Below are positions 14,163 through 21,582 of a stretch of DNA of 29,197 bases, piece after piece. The translations under genes were made by a program, and so were the position numbers. The stretch comes from a virus, in IMG/VR virus record IMGVR_UViG_3300044574_000024, positions 1-29,197 of that record, one strand, 5' to 3'. How positions within the stretch are numbered: position 1 is the first letter of the stretch; each line of letters starts with the position of its first letter. The notes beneath the pieces were generated by a model that was given only the letters and a program-made list of their open reading frames with translations, searched no databases and was not told the origin of the DNA.

Positions 14163-15587
14163 TTAGTTTCCAGTATATGTTGGTGACTTCACCTGTCGGC
14201 CAAGCGTGTCAGAATAATGCTGCATTCTTGGAGAGAGAACTGTCTCTACCGCCTCTGTCAGCGTTTGTCCTGTCTTGGCATCCTTTGTCATAGAAGGCTC
14301 GACAGAATCGAGTCCGCTACGATTGCCGGATACGGCTTTCGAACCTGGAGTCATGTAGCTTTCCTTTAGAGTCTGAAGCTTTTCGTGGAATTCATCGGGA
14401 TCATCCGTTGCGATTCCTTCGGCAAGGCCGGCTAGCTTGTCAACTTGTACGTCGGTCAGGCCGCGCGTTACTTCGTTGAAAACTTCGATCTTGCGGGCTT
14501 CAATAAGTTCGTCGCGAAGGGCGACATTGTTATTGAACTCTTCGTCTAGCTTTGCTTCAAGTTCATCAATCTTTGCCGAAAGTTCTTCAATCACGTCCAC
14601 TTTTTCAACTGGAACGTCAATGTGATTTTCGACAAACAGTGTATGCAAGCCGCGGATGAAGTCTTCGGTCAACTCGGAGCGTAGGCCCGACTCGATTGCA
14701 ACTTCATTTTCAGCAACCCACTGCTCGACAACATATCCGAGATAAGAATCAACCTGTTCGGTCAGTTCACCACGGTATGCATCGATTGCTTCTGAAAGCG
14801 CAGCCACATTATGTGCAGTAAAGCGTTCGGCCATGATGCCGGCAACTTCACGAACTGCTGCTTCAAATACTGTCTGAGCGCGGACCTTGAACTCTTCCGA
14901 GAGGCCCTTGCCGCCTGTTTCAAACATGGCGGCCATATGCGAAGGAATGTCTGCGAGTTCGATGGCTTCGTCGATCACTTCTTCTGGAATCAAGTCTTCC
15001 TTCTTGCACTCATCGCCGTCAGGTTCCTTGTGATCATCATCGTCGTCATCATCGTCATCAGAATCGCTATCGTCGCTATCTGAATCATCTTTCTTTGCAA
15101 AAGGATTCTTTTTATCATTATCGTCATCACCTTCTGCGATTTCGTCTTCTTCAGCAAACTCATCTTCGATAATGTCGTCTTCGGCAAAGATTTTCTTGTC
15201 TGTAGGATTGTACTTTTCCTGATCAGGATAACGACCCTGAGGAACCTTGGCCGTACGACCACCGCGAACAGCCTTGGCCGCCGGCGTCTTTTCGTCGTCG
15301 GATGTAGATGAATGACCCAGTTCATCTACTGCGCCCTGATCGGAATTAGGCGAAAGCTTCTGGGCTGGAGCGCCGGCTGATGTATTCTGGCCAGTTGCGC
15401 CTTCGTTGTCTGTCTTCGACAAGTCCTGAATTGCACCGCGTGCTGGACCGTCTGTAGGATTAAGCTTCTGAGGAGGCTCGGAGTAGGCCACTTTCGGACC
15501 TAGATTCTGTGCTTCAGTCAACACGGCGCGTGCAGCTTCAGCGAGTGAGCGTCCACCAGATGTTGGCTTTTTAGTGTCCTTAGTCAT
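14163..15587 (-). CDS. 22: Prohead core scaffolding protein gp22
   Basis: 474 residues, larger than T4 gp22 (269). The C-terminal 250 residues are the helical scaffold (EELSAKIDELEAKLDEEFNN, VTRGLTDVQVDKLAGLAEGI, FHEKLQTLKESY), matching the gp22 family. The N-terminal 220 residues are an added low-complexity region rich in Pro, Gly, Asp and Ser with a long Asp/Ser run. Several (L/I)-x-E motifs (SLAEAA, VLTEAQ, GLSEEF) fit digestion by gp21 during head maturation. The gene has AAAGGAG before the ATG and a late octamer ATAAATAA 31 bases upstream. Confidence 0.88.
   Translation of the reverse strand: MTKDTKKPTSGGRSLAEAARAVLTEAQNLGPKVAYSEPPQKLNPTDGPARGAIQDLSKTDNEGATGQNTSAGAPAQKLSPNSDQGAVDELGHSSTSDDEKTPAAKAVRGGRTAKVPQGRYPDQEKYNPTDKKIFAEDDIIEDEFAEEDEIAEGDDDNDKKNPFAKKDDSDSDDSDSDDDDDDDDDHKEPDGDECKKEDLIPEEVIDEAIELADIPSHMAAMFETGGKGLSEEFKVRAQTVFEAAVREVAGIMAERFTAHNVAALSEAIDAYRGELTEQVDSYLGYVVEQWVAENEVAIESGLRSELTEDFIRGLHTLFVENHIDVPVEKVDVIEELSAKIDELEAKLDEEFNNNVALRDELIEARKIEVFNEVTRGLTDVQVDKLAGLAEGIATDDPDEFHEKLQTLKESYMTPGSKAVSGNRSGLDSVEPSMTKDAKTGQTLTEAVETVLSPRMQHYSDTLGRQVKSPTYTGN
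15031..15090. repeat. Trinucleotide (GAT/GAC) tract in gp22
   Basis: Imperfect run of 3-base units coding Asp and Ser in the gp22 acidic segment. Such tracts change length in units of whole residues. Confidence 0.6.
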
Positions 15588-15618
15588 GTAAAAATGCTCC
15601 TTTACGAGATGAGTAATA

Positions 15619-15626
15619 TTATTTAT
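15619..15626 (-). promoter_or_regulatory. Late promoter octamer of gp22
   Basis: ATAAATAA on the minus strand, overlapping the gp21 stop codon and 31 bases before the gp22 ATG. Confidence 0.65.
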
Positions 15627-16293
15627 GTTTTACGATATTTGACAGGAAATCTTCGAACAGAAGAGACGCGCGCGCTTCGACTTGAGACTTGGACATGATC
15701 TTCAGGGACTTCTTGGTTCCTTCCATCCATTCCTGTAGTTTCTCGTCAAAGTAGAACTCTCGTCCCTCCATGATTCCTCTCACAAAAGCGTCCGGCGCCG
15801 ACGGATCATGAACGACATCGCCGGCAGTCGCAAGCTTGAAATCTCCCTGAACCTGATCTGTTCCGTTCACATTTTTCACTGATCCCAGACCGCGCGAAGA
15901 TGTTCCCATCTTGACTCCACCGTCTATGAATGCTTTCACAATCTTTCCGTTCGGGGTATCCAGAACTTCAGCCGTGCCCCAGTAATCATTTCCATCTTCC
16001 GTCAAATCCGTGATCTTATGTGACACAAGATGTAGATTGATCTTGGGCCCATCCGGATGTCCCAGTTCCCCGACAGCACGACCTGGATTGACATATCCGA
16101 TATTGTACTGACGAACTGCTTCGGACATGACAGACTTGGGATAGATTCGCTTGTTGCCATTCAGGCGATTGGACTGAAGAAAGATTCCATGAATCTTGTA
16201 CTTGCGTCCACCGCCTGGCAAATCTTCGGCCAAGCACTGCATTGCTGGAGTGCCTGACTCAAATCCCATTGTTTCTGTAATCAACTTTGACAT
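15619..16293 (-). CDS. 21: Prohead protease gp21
   Basis: 224 residues (T4 gp21 is 212). Herpes-protease-fold serine protease that cleaves capsid and core proteins after (L/I)-x-E in the prohead. Motifs: AVGELGHPDG with H79, KMGTSSRGLGS with S132/S133 as nucleophile candidates, and DVVHDPSAPDAFV with the conserved Asp. The N-terminal YKIHGIFLQSNRLNGNKRIYP is the typical family start of the fold. It follows the gp68-like ORF by 7 bases and lies directly upstream of its substrate gp22. Confidence 0.94.
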   Translation of the reverse strand: MSKLITETMGFESGTPAMQCLAEDLPGGGRKYKIHGIFLQSNRLNGNKRIYPKSVMSEAVRQYNIGYVNPGRAVGELGHPDGPKINLHLVSHKITDLTEDGNDYWGTAEVLDTPNGKIVKAFIDGGVKMGTSSRGLGSVKNVNGTDQVQGDFKLATAGDVVHDPSAPDAFVRGIMEGREFYFDEKLQEWMEGTKKSLKIMSKSQVEARASLLFEDFLSNIVKHK

Positions 16294-16300
16294 TTTTTCT

Positions 16301-16543
16301 CTATAGTCCTAATGATTTTCTGCGACGCAATGAACGCTTCAGTTTTGTCCTGATGCGGCTCAGTTTTGCCTTTCTCTTGAACTTTGCCTTGCGCGCACCC
16401 ATCTTTCTCTTGCGGCGTTCGGAAGGCTTCATTCGGGTAAGCTTGCCTTTTCGTATCGTATAACCTTTTACTGCGGAGACCTTCCTGCGTCTCTGAACTT
16501 TTCCTTGTCTGACTCGAACCTTGACGACCTTGAGACGACCCAT
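16301..16543 (-). CDS. 68: Basic prohead core protein, gp68-like
   Basis: 80 residues, almost one-third Arg plus Lys, with no acidic run: RVRQGKVQRRRKVSAVKGYT, then LTRMKPSERRKRKMGARKAK, ending RSLRRRKSLGL. Position between the gp67-like gene and gp21 and the family pattern (V-K-G-Y-x-I-R-x-G-K-L-x-R-M, R-R-R-K-S-L-G-L) suggest a gp68-type core protein that would neutralise DNA or acidic scaffold. It has no clear Shine-Dalgarno in front of the ATG at 16543. The frame is open upstream as far as the A run of the gp67-like gene, so it is probably the second half of a frameshift fusion. Confidence 0.6.
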   Translation of the reverse strand: MGRLKVVKVRVRQGKVQRRRKVSAVKGYTIRKGKLTRMKPSERRKRKMGARKAKFKRKAKLSRIRTKLKRSLRRRKSLGL

Positions 16544-16587
16544 TCTCTGCGTATTGCGTTTGCGTCGCTGGGAACGAGCTGTCTCGT

Positions 16588-16845
16588 CTAGGACGTTTTC
16601 TTCACTAACTTTTTTTTTTTATCTTCGTCGGAGACGTCGCCTTGCTTGAGAACCTGAAGGTCTTCTTCCTGATCGTCGATCTTTTCCGAGAAGTAGATCG
16701 CGGCGACATGCTTCTTGCGCTCGTTGAGAGCCTCTTCAGCCAGATCGCCAAGACGATTGTAAATCATTTCCTTGAAGGAGACGCCAAAGTCCGTATCGCC
16801 TTCGACTGATTCCTTGAAGAATGAAAGTAGAGGGTTCGTTGTCAT
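16588..16845 (-). CDS. 67: Prohead core protein, gp67-like
   Basis: 85 residues in the zero frame. The helix FKEMIYNRLGDLAEEALNER followed by KKHVAAIYF, then an acidic segment (KIDDQEEDLQ), resembles T4 gp67 (80 residues: helical N-terminus, acidic C-terminus), a core component of the prohead. The ATG overlaps the upstream stop (TAATG). The C-terminus after the 11-A run (LVKKTS) is short and atypical; shifting by -1 at A-AAA-AAG continues into the gp68-like ORF, giving a fusion of about 181 residues. Confidence 0.65.
   Translation of the reverse strand: MTTNPLLSFFKESVEGDTDFGVSFKEMIYNRLGDLAEEALNERKKHVAAIYFSEKIDDQEEDLQVLKQGDVSDEDKKKKLVKKTS
16609..16615 (-). other. Candidate -1 frameshift site A-AAA-AAG
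   Basis: Within an 11-A run (16610-16620) the gp67-like zero frame reads AAA (16614-16612) and AAG (16611-16609), the same heptamer that drives -1 frameshifting in E. coli dnaX. After the shift, 22 sense codons lead to the gp68-like ATG without a stop. A 6-bp stem-loop (16573-16588, loop ACAG) starts 20 bases downstream, farther than the usual 5-10; no obvious upstream stimulatory Shine-Dalgarno. RNA polymerase slippage on the A run, or a miscounted homopolymer, would give the same product. Confidence 0.6.
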
Positions 16846-17375
16846 TACACATTGTTTCCTGTAGGTAGAATGATATTGAAATCTTTCGGACGCTCGATCT
16901 GTCCCTGATTATAGACCCTTGGGTCTTTCTTGAAATCAATCTGAATTGAATAGCCGGAGTTTGCTCCGAATCCGAGAGTGGTCATAACAACATTTCCAGT
17001 ATGTCCAGGTGCACCTGACACCTGAGGATCAACAACCGTCGTACCACGCAGAGTGTCGATTTCACCTGAACCGGAAAGCAGCAAAAACTGAGTGTTCGTC
17101 GTTGAACCCTGCCATGCCAAATTGGCAATACCGCCTGGTGACAGTGAATATTCGATTCGTGTGATTGCGATATTATATGCCGAGCGAGGATTGCTGTTGC
17201 CGGCCAGAAGTTGGGTACCGTTGGAGGCTGCGGACAGAGCACCGGCAAGACCCCATGTATTGATCTTGATGACCTGGGATTCTTGTCCAGCCGTACCATC
17301 GAACTGACCGGTCAACGTCACGCGGCCGCGACGGGTGGCGTCGATCATGGTAGTGTTTGTGATGATATTAGGCAT
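16845..17375 (-). CDS. Virion structural protein, probable head decoration protein
   Basis: 176 residues, beta-rich, no charged helices: RRGRVTLTGQFDGTAGQESQ, then VIKINTWGLAGAL, NIAITRIEYSLSPGGIANLAW, a TLRGTTVVDPQ turn and TGNVVMTTLGFGANSGYSIQ. The layout resembles abundant small virion proteins of T4-like cyanophages that I know only as structural, probably head-surface proteins. An own late octamer lies 24 bases upstream with AAGGA near the ATG, suggesting high expression. Its stop overlaps the start of the gp67-like gene, so it begins the 67-68-21 transcript. Hoc/Soc-type function is inference. Confidence 0.6.
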   Translation of the reverse strand: MPNIITNTTMIDATRRGRVTLTGQFDGTAGQESQVIKINTWGLAGALSAASNGTQLLAGNSNPRSAYNIAITRIEYSLSPGGIANLAWQGSTTNTQFLLLSGSGEIDTLRGTTVVDPQVSGAPGHTGNVVMTTLGFGANSGYSIQIDFKKDPRVYNQGQIERPKDFNIILPTGNNV

Positions 17376-17399
17376 GTGATCCGGATTCCTTTGTTATTT

Positions 17400-17407
17400 C
17401 TATTTAT
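17400..17407 (-). promoter_or_regulatory. Late promoter octamer of the decoration-like gene
   Basis: ATAAATAG on the minus strand, overlapping the stop codon of the upstream gene and 24 bases before the ATG at 17375. Confidence 0.7.
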
Positions 17408-18239
17408 TCTTTACGGATTTCTTGACTGCGGCCTTCTTGACATTGGACGCAGCCGGCGATTTTGGCTTAGGCTTAGGCTTTGAACCCATAGACTGTCCCG
17501 TCGGGGCGCCCATGTCATTGTTTCCTATATAGTGCTTATGTGCGAACTCTACCATCTTCAGGAACGACGGATTGTCCCTGTTGAGTTTGCGATCAAAGTG
17601 TACCTTGTTTTCCGGATGAGTCAGACGATCATAGGTTGTCAGCAGGGCATGAGCGGTAAGCATGTCAATCTTCATCTTTGAACCATTACGGAAATGTACA
17701 TGTCCAGGTTCGCGATTTGCGACGATTCCTTTGAGATGGGATAGGACTGTCGAGGTATTCTCACCTGTCGGGGAGACGGGCACTGGCTTGCCGACGCCCT
17801 CCTCCAGAACCTCTTCGACGACCTCTTCCGCTACCGTCGCATTGTTCTGGGCGGCGGGAATAGACACATAGCGATCCAGCTTGTCGGAATAGTATAGACC
17901 TACGCGCTGGCCGTTTGGAAAGTTTCGAATGGCTTTGCGACGAAGAAGAATCATGACTGGAAAGCTTCCATTGGTCTTGTTGTTGCTGTCTTCTTCTATT
18001 ACATCTTCCGTCACAAATGCATGAGAAACCCTGCCTTCGTGATGTGCAAGAGTAACTTCTTTGCCGGTATAATGATGACTCCAACGACCATCGGAAACTT
18101 TTTTATATCCATGACCCTTTAGTTTTTCATGTGCTTCGTCCGAGGGATCACCGACATTGAAATCGAGTTCGTCTCGCGCTTTGTTGCGTGAGGCCTCGTC
18201 CAATAATAGTGACTCGCGGAGTTCGGAAAATCTTTTCAT
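17400..18239 (-). CDS. Putative internal or virion protein with capsid-targeting-like N-terminus
   Basis: 279 residues. The N-terminus MKRFSELRESLLLDEA resembles capsid-targeting peptides of T4 internal proteins (MKT-x-QEF-type), with L-D-E before A as a plausible gp21 site at residue 15. A compact segment follows (EKLKGHGYKKVSDGRWSHHY, LAHHEGRVSHAFV), then an E/V-rich linker. Next is HVHFRNGSKMKIDMLTAHAL with the helix RDNPSFLKMVEFAHKHY, a module I have seen only in uncharacterised phage virion proteins. The C-terminal tail is Lys/Pro-rich (KPKPKPKSPAAS). It lies between the portal group and the core genes, starting 4 bases after the neighbouring gene. Function unknown. Confidence 0.5.
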   Translation of the reverse strand: MKRFSELRESLLLDEASRNKARDELDFNVGDPSDEAHEKLKGHGYKKVSDGRWSHHYTGKEVTLAHHEGRVSHAFVTEDVIEEDSNNKTNGSFPVMILLRRKAIRNFPNGQRVGLYYSDKLDRYVSIPAAQNNATVAEEVVEEVLEEGVGKPVPVSPTGENTSTVLSHLKGIVANREPGHVHFRNGSKMKIDMLTAHALLTTYDRLTHPENKVHFDRKLNRDNPSFLKMVEFAHKHYIGNNDMGAPTGQSMGSKPKPKPKSPAASNVKKAAVKKSVKNK

Positions 18240-18243
18240 GGGT

Positions 18244-19230
18244 TTAGCTTGACCAGTAGGCCTCGGATTCGGGGCTTGAGTTGTAGCGTGCTTGGGAATT
18301 TTCGCGAGCAGACTTGCGATCCTTCTTGAACTTCAAAGGGGCGAAACGCAGCTTTGGGTCCGGACGGTACTTGCCAGCCTTTTCAAACGCCTTGATTGCC
18401 TTGTTCTTCTGGGCAATCGTTGCCTGCTTCTTGACGGCCTCATCCAGATCATCGTCCATATAGTGAGTATTGTTAGTCAAGAATGGTTTGGCGCCTCGCG
18501 CGATTCGATAATTGCGTGTTGCAGCCCTATCCAGTCTATCGATCTTTTTTTGATCAGGCTTTTTAGTTGCCACTGGAGTACCATTTAGTCCTTTTGGTCC
18601 ACCAAATCTTTCGGCCGCGCCGGCCTTCTCATGCTTGTCCGCGCGCATTCTCGCAATGCCTTGGCCAGCGACGGCGCGATGAATCTTAGTCAGAAGACTC
18701 TTGCCTTCGTCCACTGATACTTCTTCCTTCGTCAATCTGTCTTTCTGACCTGTAGGCGACCATGTAACTTCATCCAGAGATTCCTCAGACAAATCATCAG
18801 GCTGTCCAAAGTAGGATTCGGCAACCATCTTCTTATATTCATTCAGGGCGCCAGTAACGCGTTCCGAAAGTGCTGCATAGACTGCATCCTTCAGACCCGC
18901 AGATGGCTCGGCGGACTCTAGAATGGAAATGATGTTGAATGTGGTCGAGATATCTTCGCCCATTTTGGAGATGTATTCTCCCTGCTTTGCCTTACGGAAA
19001 GGCTTCTCGCCAGACGCAATACGATCATAGCGACGCTTGGTTGATTGCATTCTTGTCAATTGCTTCTCATCTTCATCACTAAATCCACCGTTTGTTGCGC
19101 GAGCGTCTTGTCCATAGGCGCGTTGATTCTTGTATGCTTCTTTTGCACGACCGGCAGCATTGCGCTTTCCAGCAACGGCACGAACTGCCTTCTTGAGGAA
19201 TCCTTCGTTTAGATTATCTTCATCAGCCAT
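18244..19230 (-). CDS. Internally repeated basic protein, probable prohead core or internal protein
   Basis: 328 residues, Lys/Arg/Ala-rich. Two related blocks are visible: residues about 9-80 (FLKKAVRAVAG ... TKRRYDRIASGEKPF) and about 174-250 (LLTKIHRAVAG ... ATRNYRIARGAKPF). Multiple (L/I)-x-E motifs occur between and around them: NLNEG near residue 8, ISILES, ALSERV, ALNEYK, DLSEES, SLDEVT and DLDEAV, so gp21 could cut the protein into fragments with two similar basic peptides. It sits directly after portal gp20 with a late octamer 30 bases upstream and CGGAGAA near the ATG. Not recognised by family; role as packaged internal peptides is inferred. Confidence 0.5.
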   Translation of the reverse strand: MADEDNLNEGFLKKAVRAVAGKRNAAGRAKEAYKNQRAYGQDARATNGGFSDEDEKQLTRMQSTKRRYDRIASGEKPFRKAKQGEYISKMGEDISTTFNIISILESAEPSAGLKDAVYAALSERVTGALNEYKKMVAESYFGQPDDLSEESLDEVTWSPTGQKDRLTKEEVSVDEGKSLLTKIHRAVAGQGIARMRADKHEKAGAAERFGGPKGLNGTPVATKKPDQKKIDRLDRAATRNYRIARGAKPFLTNNTHYMDDDLDEAVKKQATIAQKNKAIKAFEKAGKYRPDPKLRFAPLKFKKDRKSARENSQARYNSSPESEAYWSS

Positions 19231-19260
19231 TGGTCTAGTTCTCCGTTGTGTTCTTATTGT

Positions 19261-19268
19261 TTATTTAG
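19261..19268 (-). promoter_or_regulatory. Late promoter octamer after gp20
   Basis: CTAAATAA on the minus strand, overlapping the gp20 stop and 30 bases before the ATG at 19230. Confidence 0.65.
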
Positions 19269-20941
19269 CGTGCGCGGAATGCGTCATCCAGAGGCGCACC
19301 AGGTGCCGGCTGGCCGGTAGGCATTCCACCAGGACCTGTCGGAGGTGCTCCCATAGGCGTTCCGGGCTGTCCACCATAACCAGAAGGCGCGCCGAGAGCA
19401 CCAGCACCGCCGGCAGCCATCGGATCAGCCTCCAGCTGATTTGAACCTTCTTCTTCGATTTCCTGATCAATATCCTTCATGTCCTCGTCCGTCTGACGCA
19501 GGATGTTCGTGCGAACCCACTTAATCGAATAATACTTTCCGACATACGGATCGACAAGCTGAAGAACAGCAAGACGATTCTGCATCAGTTCGGACTGCTT
19601 CATTTCCTCAAAGTTGTTGTCACGACGATAGTCATAGCGAAGTTTCTGACGAATATCTTCCCATTCTTCGACGGTACAGATACCCTTCAGAACTAGCTGA
19701 GTCTTCAGGGCCGTATCAAAGAGACCGGAAAACTTGTTACGCAGACGATCAACGAACTTGGAGAACTTGATTTCGTCGCGTGAGATTTCTGTTGTTCGAC
19801 CCATTGAGAAGCCACCAGGATTGGACGACTCCATACGCGAGAACGGAACACCAAGGGCGCGCCATAGCTTCTTCTGGAAGAACTCGACATCCTGGATTTC
19901 TCCGAGATTCTGTCCGCCAGGAAGTGTGGAGATTTCAGTACCCTTACCACCTTCACGACGAGGCAGCCAGAAGTCTTCCTGCATTGACAGAAAGCGTCTA
20001 TCGTCACGAACATCACCTGTGGTTGCATCATAGACAATCTTGTTACGATACTTGGTCATGATATCACGCAGATATTGCTCCGCCTTGTTCTTCGGCAGAT
20101 TACCTACATCGATATAGAATACGCGACGTTCGGGGGCCCGTGCGAGGCGATATACGACGGTCGCATCCTCTAGCATACGGAGTTGATTTAGCGGCTTGAT
20201 AGCCTTATTGAGATATGAGAGAACCATGGCGCGCTTGGAGTCAAGCAGGCCTGAGGTTATATAGATCATCGAGTCAAGTGCAATGCGCGTGCCTAGATTG
20301 GAATATGTTCCCATGATACCACGATCATTGAAGAGGAAGTATTCCGTGATCTTGGAAATCAAGTCCATGCCCGTCTTTGGGTCTTTGGTACGCATTATTT
20401 CACGAATTTTGCGAATTCTGCGCGGATCGACGTAGCGGAGTTCTTTGATTCCGTCCGATGGAGCAGTCTCGTCAATCACCATATGATAGAAGAGACGGCC
20501 GTCAATATACCAACGACGGAAGATTTCATGAGACATATCTTTCCAGTTCAGAAGCTTCTGGATGTTTTCAAACTCTTCGTGAATCTTGTCCTTCGTCGCC
20601 TTCTTCAGTTCGACTTCTCCAAGGTCCAGTTCTACAACAATTCCATCTTCGTCTTCAACGATGGCTTCATTGACGATATCGTCAATGGCACCTTCCATTT
20701 CAGGTTGCATACTCATCTCTCTATAACGAGTGATCAACTCCACTTCGTTACGCGAGACGCCGTCGAGGTCAACATATGTGCCGTAGTAAGAGCCTGTTTG
20801 GACGGTAATAGCACCGTCGTCTTGTTGAGGAGGAGCAAAAGACTTTTCCTTGATCTGACTTGCGTCAAAAGGATTAATCTTTTGCTGTTCCAACTCATCG
20901 TCGGTAATGATATTAAAGCCAAATAGTCTGAACTTTGCCAT
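19265..20941 (-). CDS. 20: Portal vertex protein gp20
   Basis: 558 residues (T4 gp20 is 524). Typical T4-type portal stretches: RYREMSMQPEMEGAIDDIVN, EFENIQKLLNWKDMSHEIFR, RWYIDGRLFYHMVIDE, LRYVDPRRIRKIRE, ARAPERRVFYIDVGNLPKNK, then EQYLRDIMTKYRNKIVYD and EISTLPGGQNLGEIQDVEFF. The dodecameric portal nucleates head assembly and is the DNA channel used by the gp17 motor. The C-terminal 50 residues are an added Gly/Pro/Ala-rich tail. The ribosome site AGGA is rather far (about 12 bases) from the ATG. It follows gp19 by 43 bases. Confidence 0.95.
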   Translation of the reverse strand: MAKFRLFGFNIITDDELEQQKINPFDASQIKEKSFAPPQQDDGAITVQTGSYYGTYVDLDGVSRNEVELITRYREMSMQPEMEGAIDDIVNEAIVEDEDGIVVELDLGEVELKKATKDKIHEEFENIQKLLNWKDMSHEIFRRWYIDGRLFYHMVIDETAPSDGIKELRYVDPRRIRKIREIMRTKDPKTGMDLISKITEYFLFNDRGIMGTYSNLGTRIALDSMIYITSGLLDSKRAMVLSYLNKAIKPLNQLRMLEDATVVYRLARAPERRVFYIDVGNLPKNKAEQYLRDIMTKYRNKIVYDATTGDVRDDRRFLSMQEDFWLPRREGGKGTEISTLPGGQNLGEIQDVEFFQKKLWRALGVPFSRMESSNPGGFSMGRTTEISRDEIKFSKFVDRLRNKFSGLFDTALKTQLVLKGICTVEEWEDIRQKLRYDYRRDNNFEEMKQSELMQNRLAVLQLVDPYVGKYYSIKWVRTNILRQTDEDMKDIDQEIEEEGSNQLEADPMAAGGAGALGAPSGYGGQPGTPMGAPPTGPGGMPTGQPAPGAPLDDAFRAR

Positions 20942-20984
20942 CTAAGTGCGTAATCCTATAATAAAAAATGAGTTCAGTGTATGT

Positions 20985-21539
20985 TTAGCGAATACCGGAC
21001 TTAGTGTCAACCCAGTATTGATACGCTAGTGTTACTGTATATTCTTCTAGCGAGTCGTTCGATCCCCATGAAACATCGATTGGGGATAGATCGACCGGCC
21101 AGCAACCTACGAAGTTGTAGGTCTTAAGAATGTCGCCACCCTTGCCGATCTGATCAACCTTGGCATCTACGCCGTAGGTCAATGAGTTACGAGCATTACC
21201 CTGACGAAGATTCGTCGTATGGGTATTAATGGCAGCCATCCACTGTTCGAAGGCTCTACGAGTCGTAAAGTCTTCGTCGGCATAGATGGTCAGTGTCCAG
21301 TCTGGGAATGTACGATTTCCGGCGATCTTGACTTCGCGGCCCATATACTGAACGGGTACCTGGCCCAGTGTAGAGCCAGGTAGCTGTGATGTATGACAGT
21401 GGAAAGTCAACTGTCGCGAAGCAGTCAGTCCGTCCTGTACCAGACCAGCAGGAAACTGCATGGTGACCTGGAACAGATTTGGACGGGCTCCGTCCAAAGA
21501 CATGTTCGTTCGGAATTGATTGATATCTAATGAAGGCAT
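20985..21539 (-). CDS. 19: Tail tube protein gp19
   Basis: 184 residues (T4 gp19 is 163). The inner tube of the contractile tail: NQFRTNMSLDGARPNLFQVT, then FHCHTSQLPGSTLGQVPVQY, GREVKIAGNRTFPDWTLTIY and ADEDFTTRRAFEQWM. The C-terminal VGCWPVDLSPIDVSWGSNDS followed by TVTLAYQYW closes the beta-barrel as in the family. A late octamer ATAAATAG lies 20 bases upstream and AAGGAG precedes the ATG. It lies between sheath gp18 and portal gp20 as in T4. Confidence 0.93.
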   Translation of the reverse strand: MPSLDINQFRTNMSLDGARPNLFQVTMQFPAGLVQDGLTASRQLTFHCHTSQLPGSTLGQVPVQYMGREVKIAGNRTFPDWTLTIYADEDFTTRRAFEQWMAAINTHTTNLRQGNARNSLTYGVDAKVDQIGKGGDILKTYNFVGCWPVDLSPIDVSWGSNDSLEEYTVTLAYQYWVDTKSGIR

Positions 21540-21559
21540 TTATATTCTCCTTTTACTTT

Positions 21560-21567
21560 CTATTTAT
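21560..21567 (-). promoter_or_regulatory. Late promoter octamer of gp19
   Basis: ATAAATAG on the minus strand, 20 bases before the gp19 ATG. Confidence 0.7.
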
Positions 21568-21582
21568 CTGATCATTCCGAGA

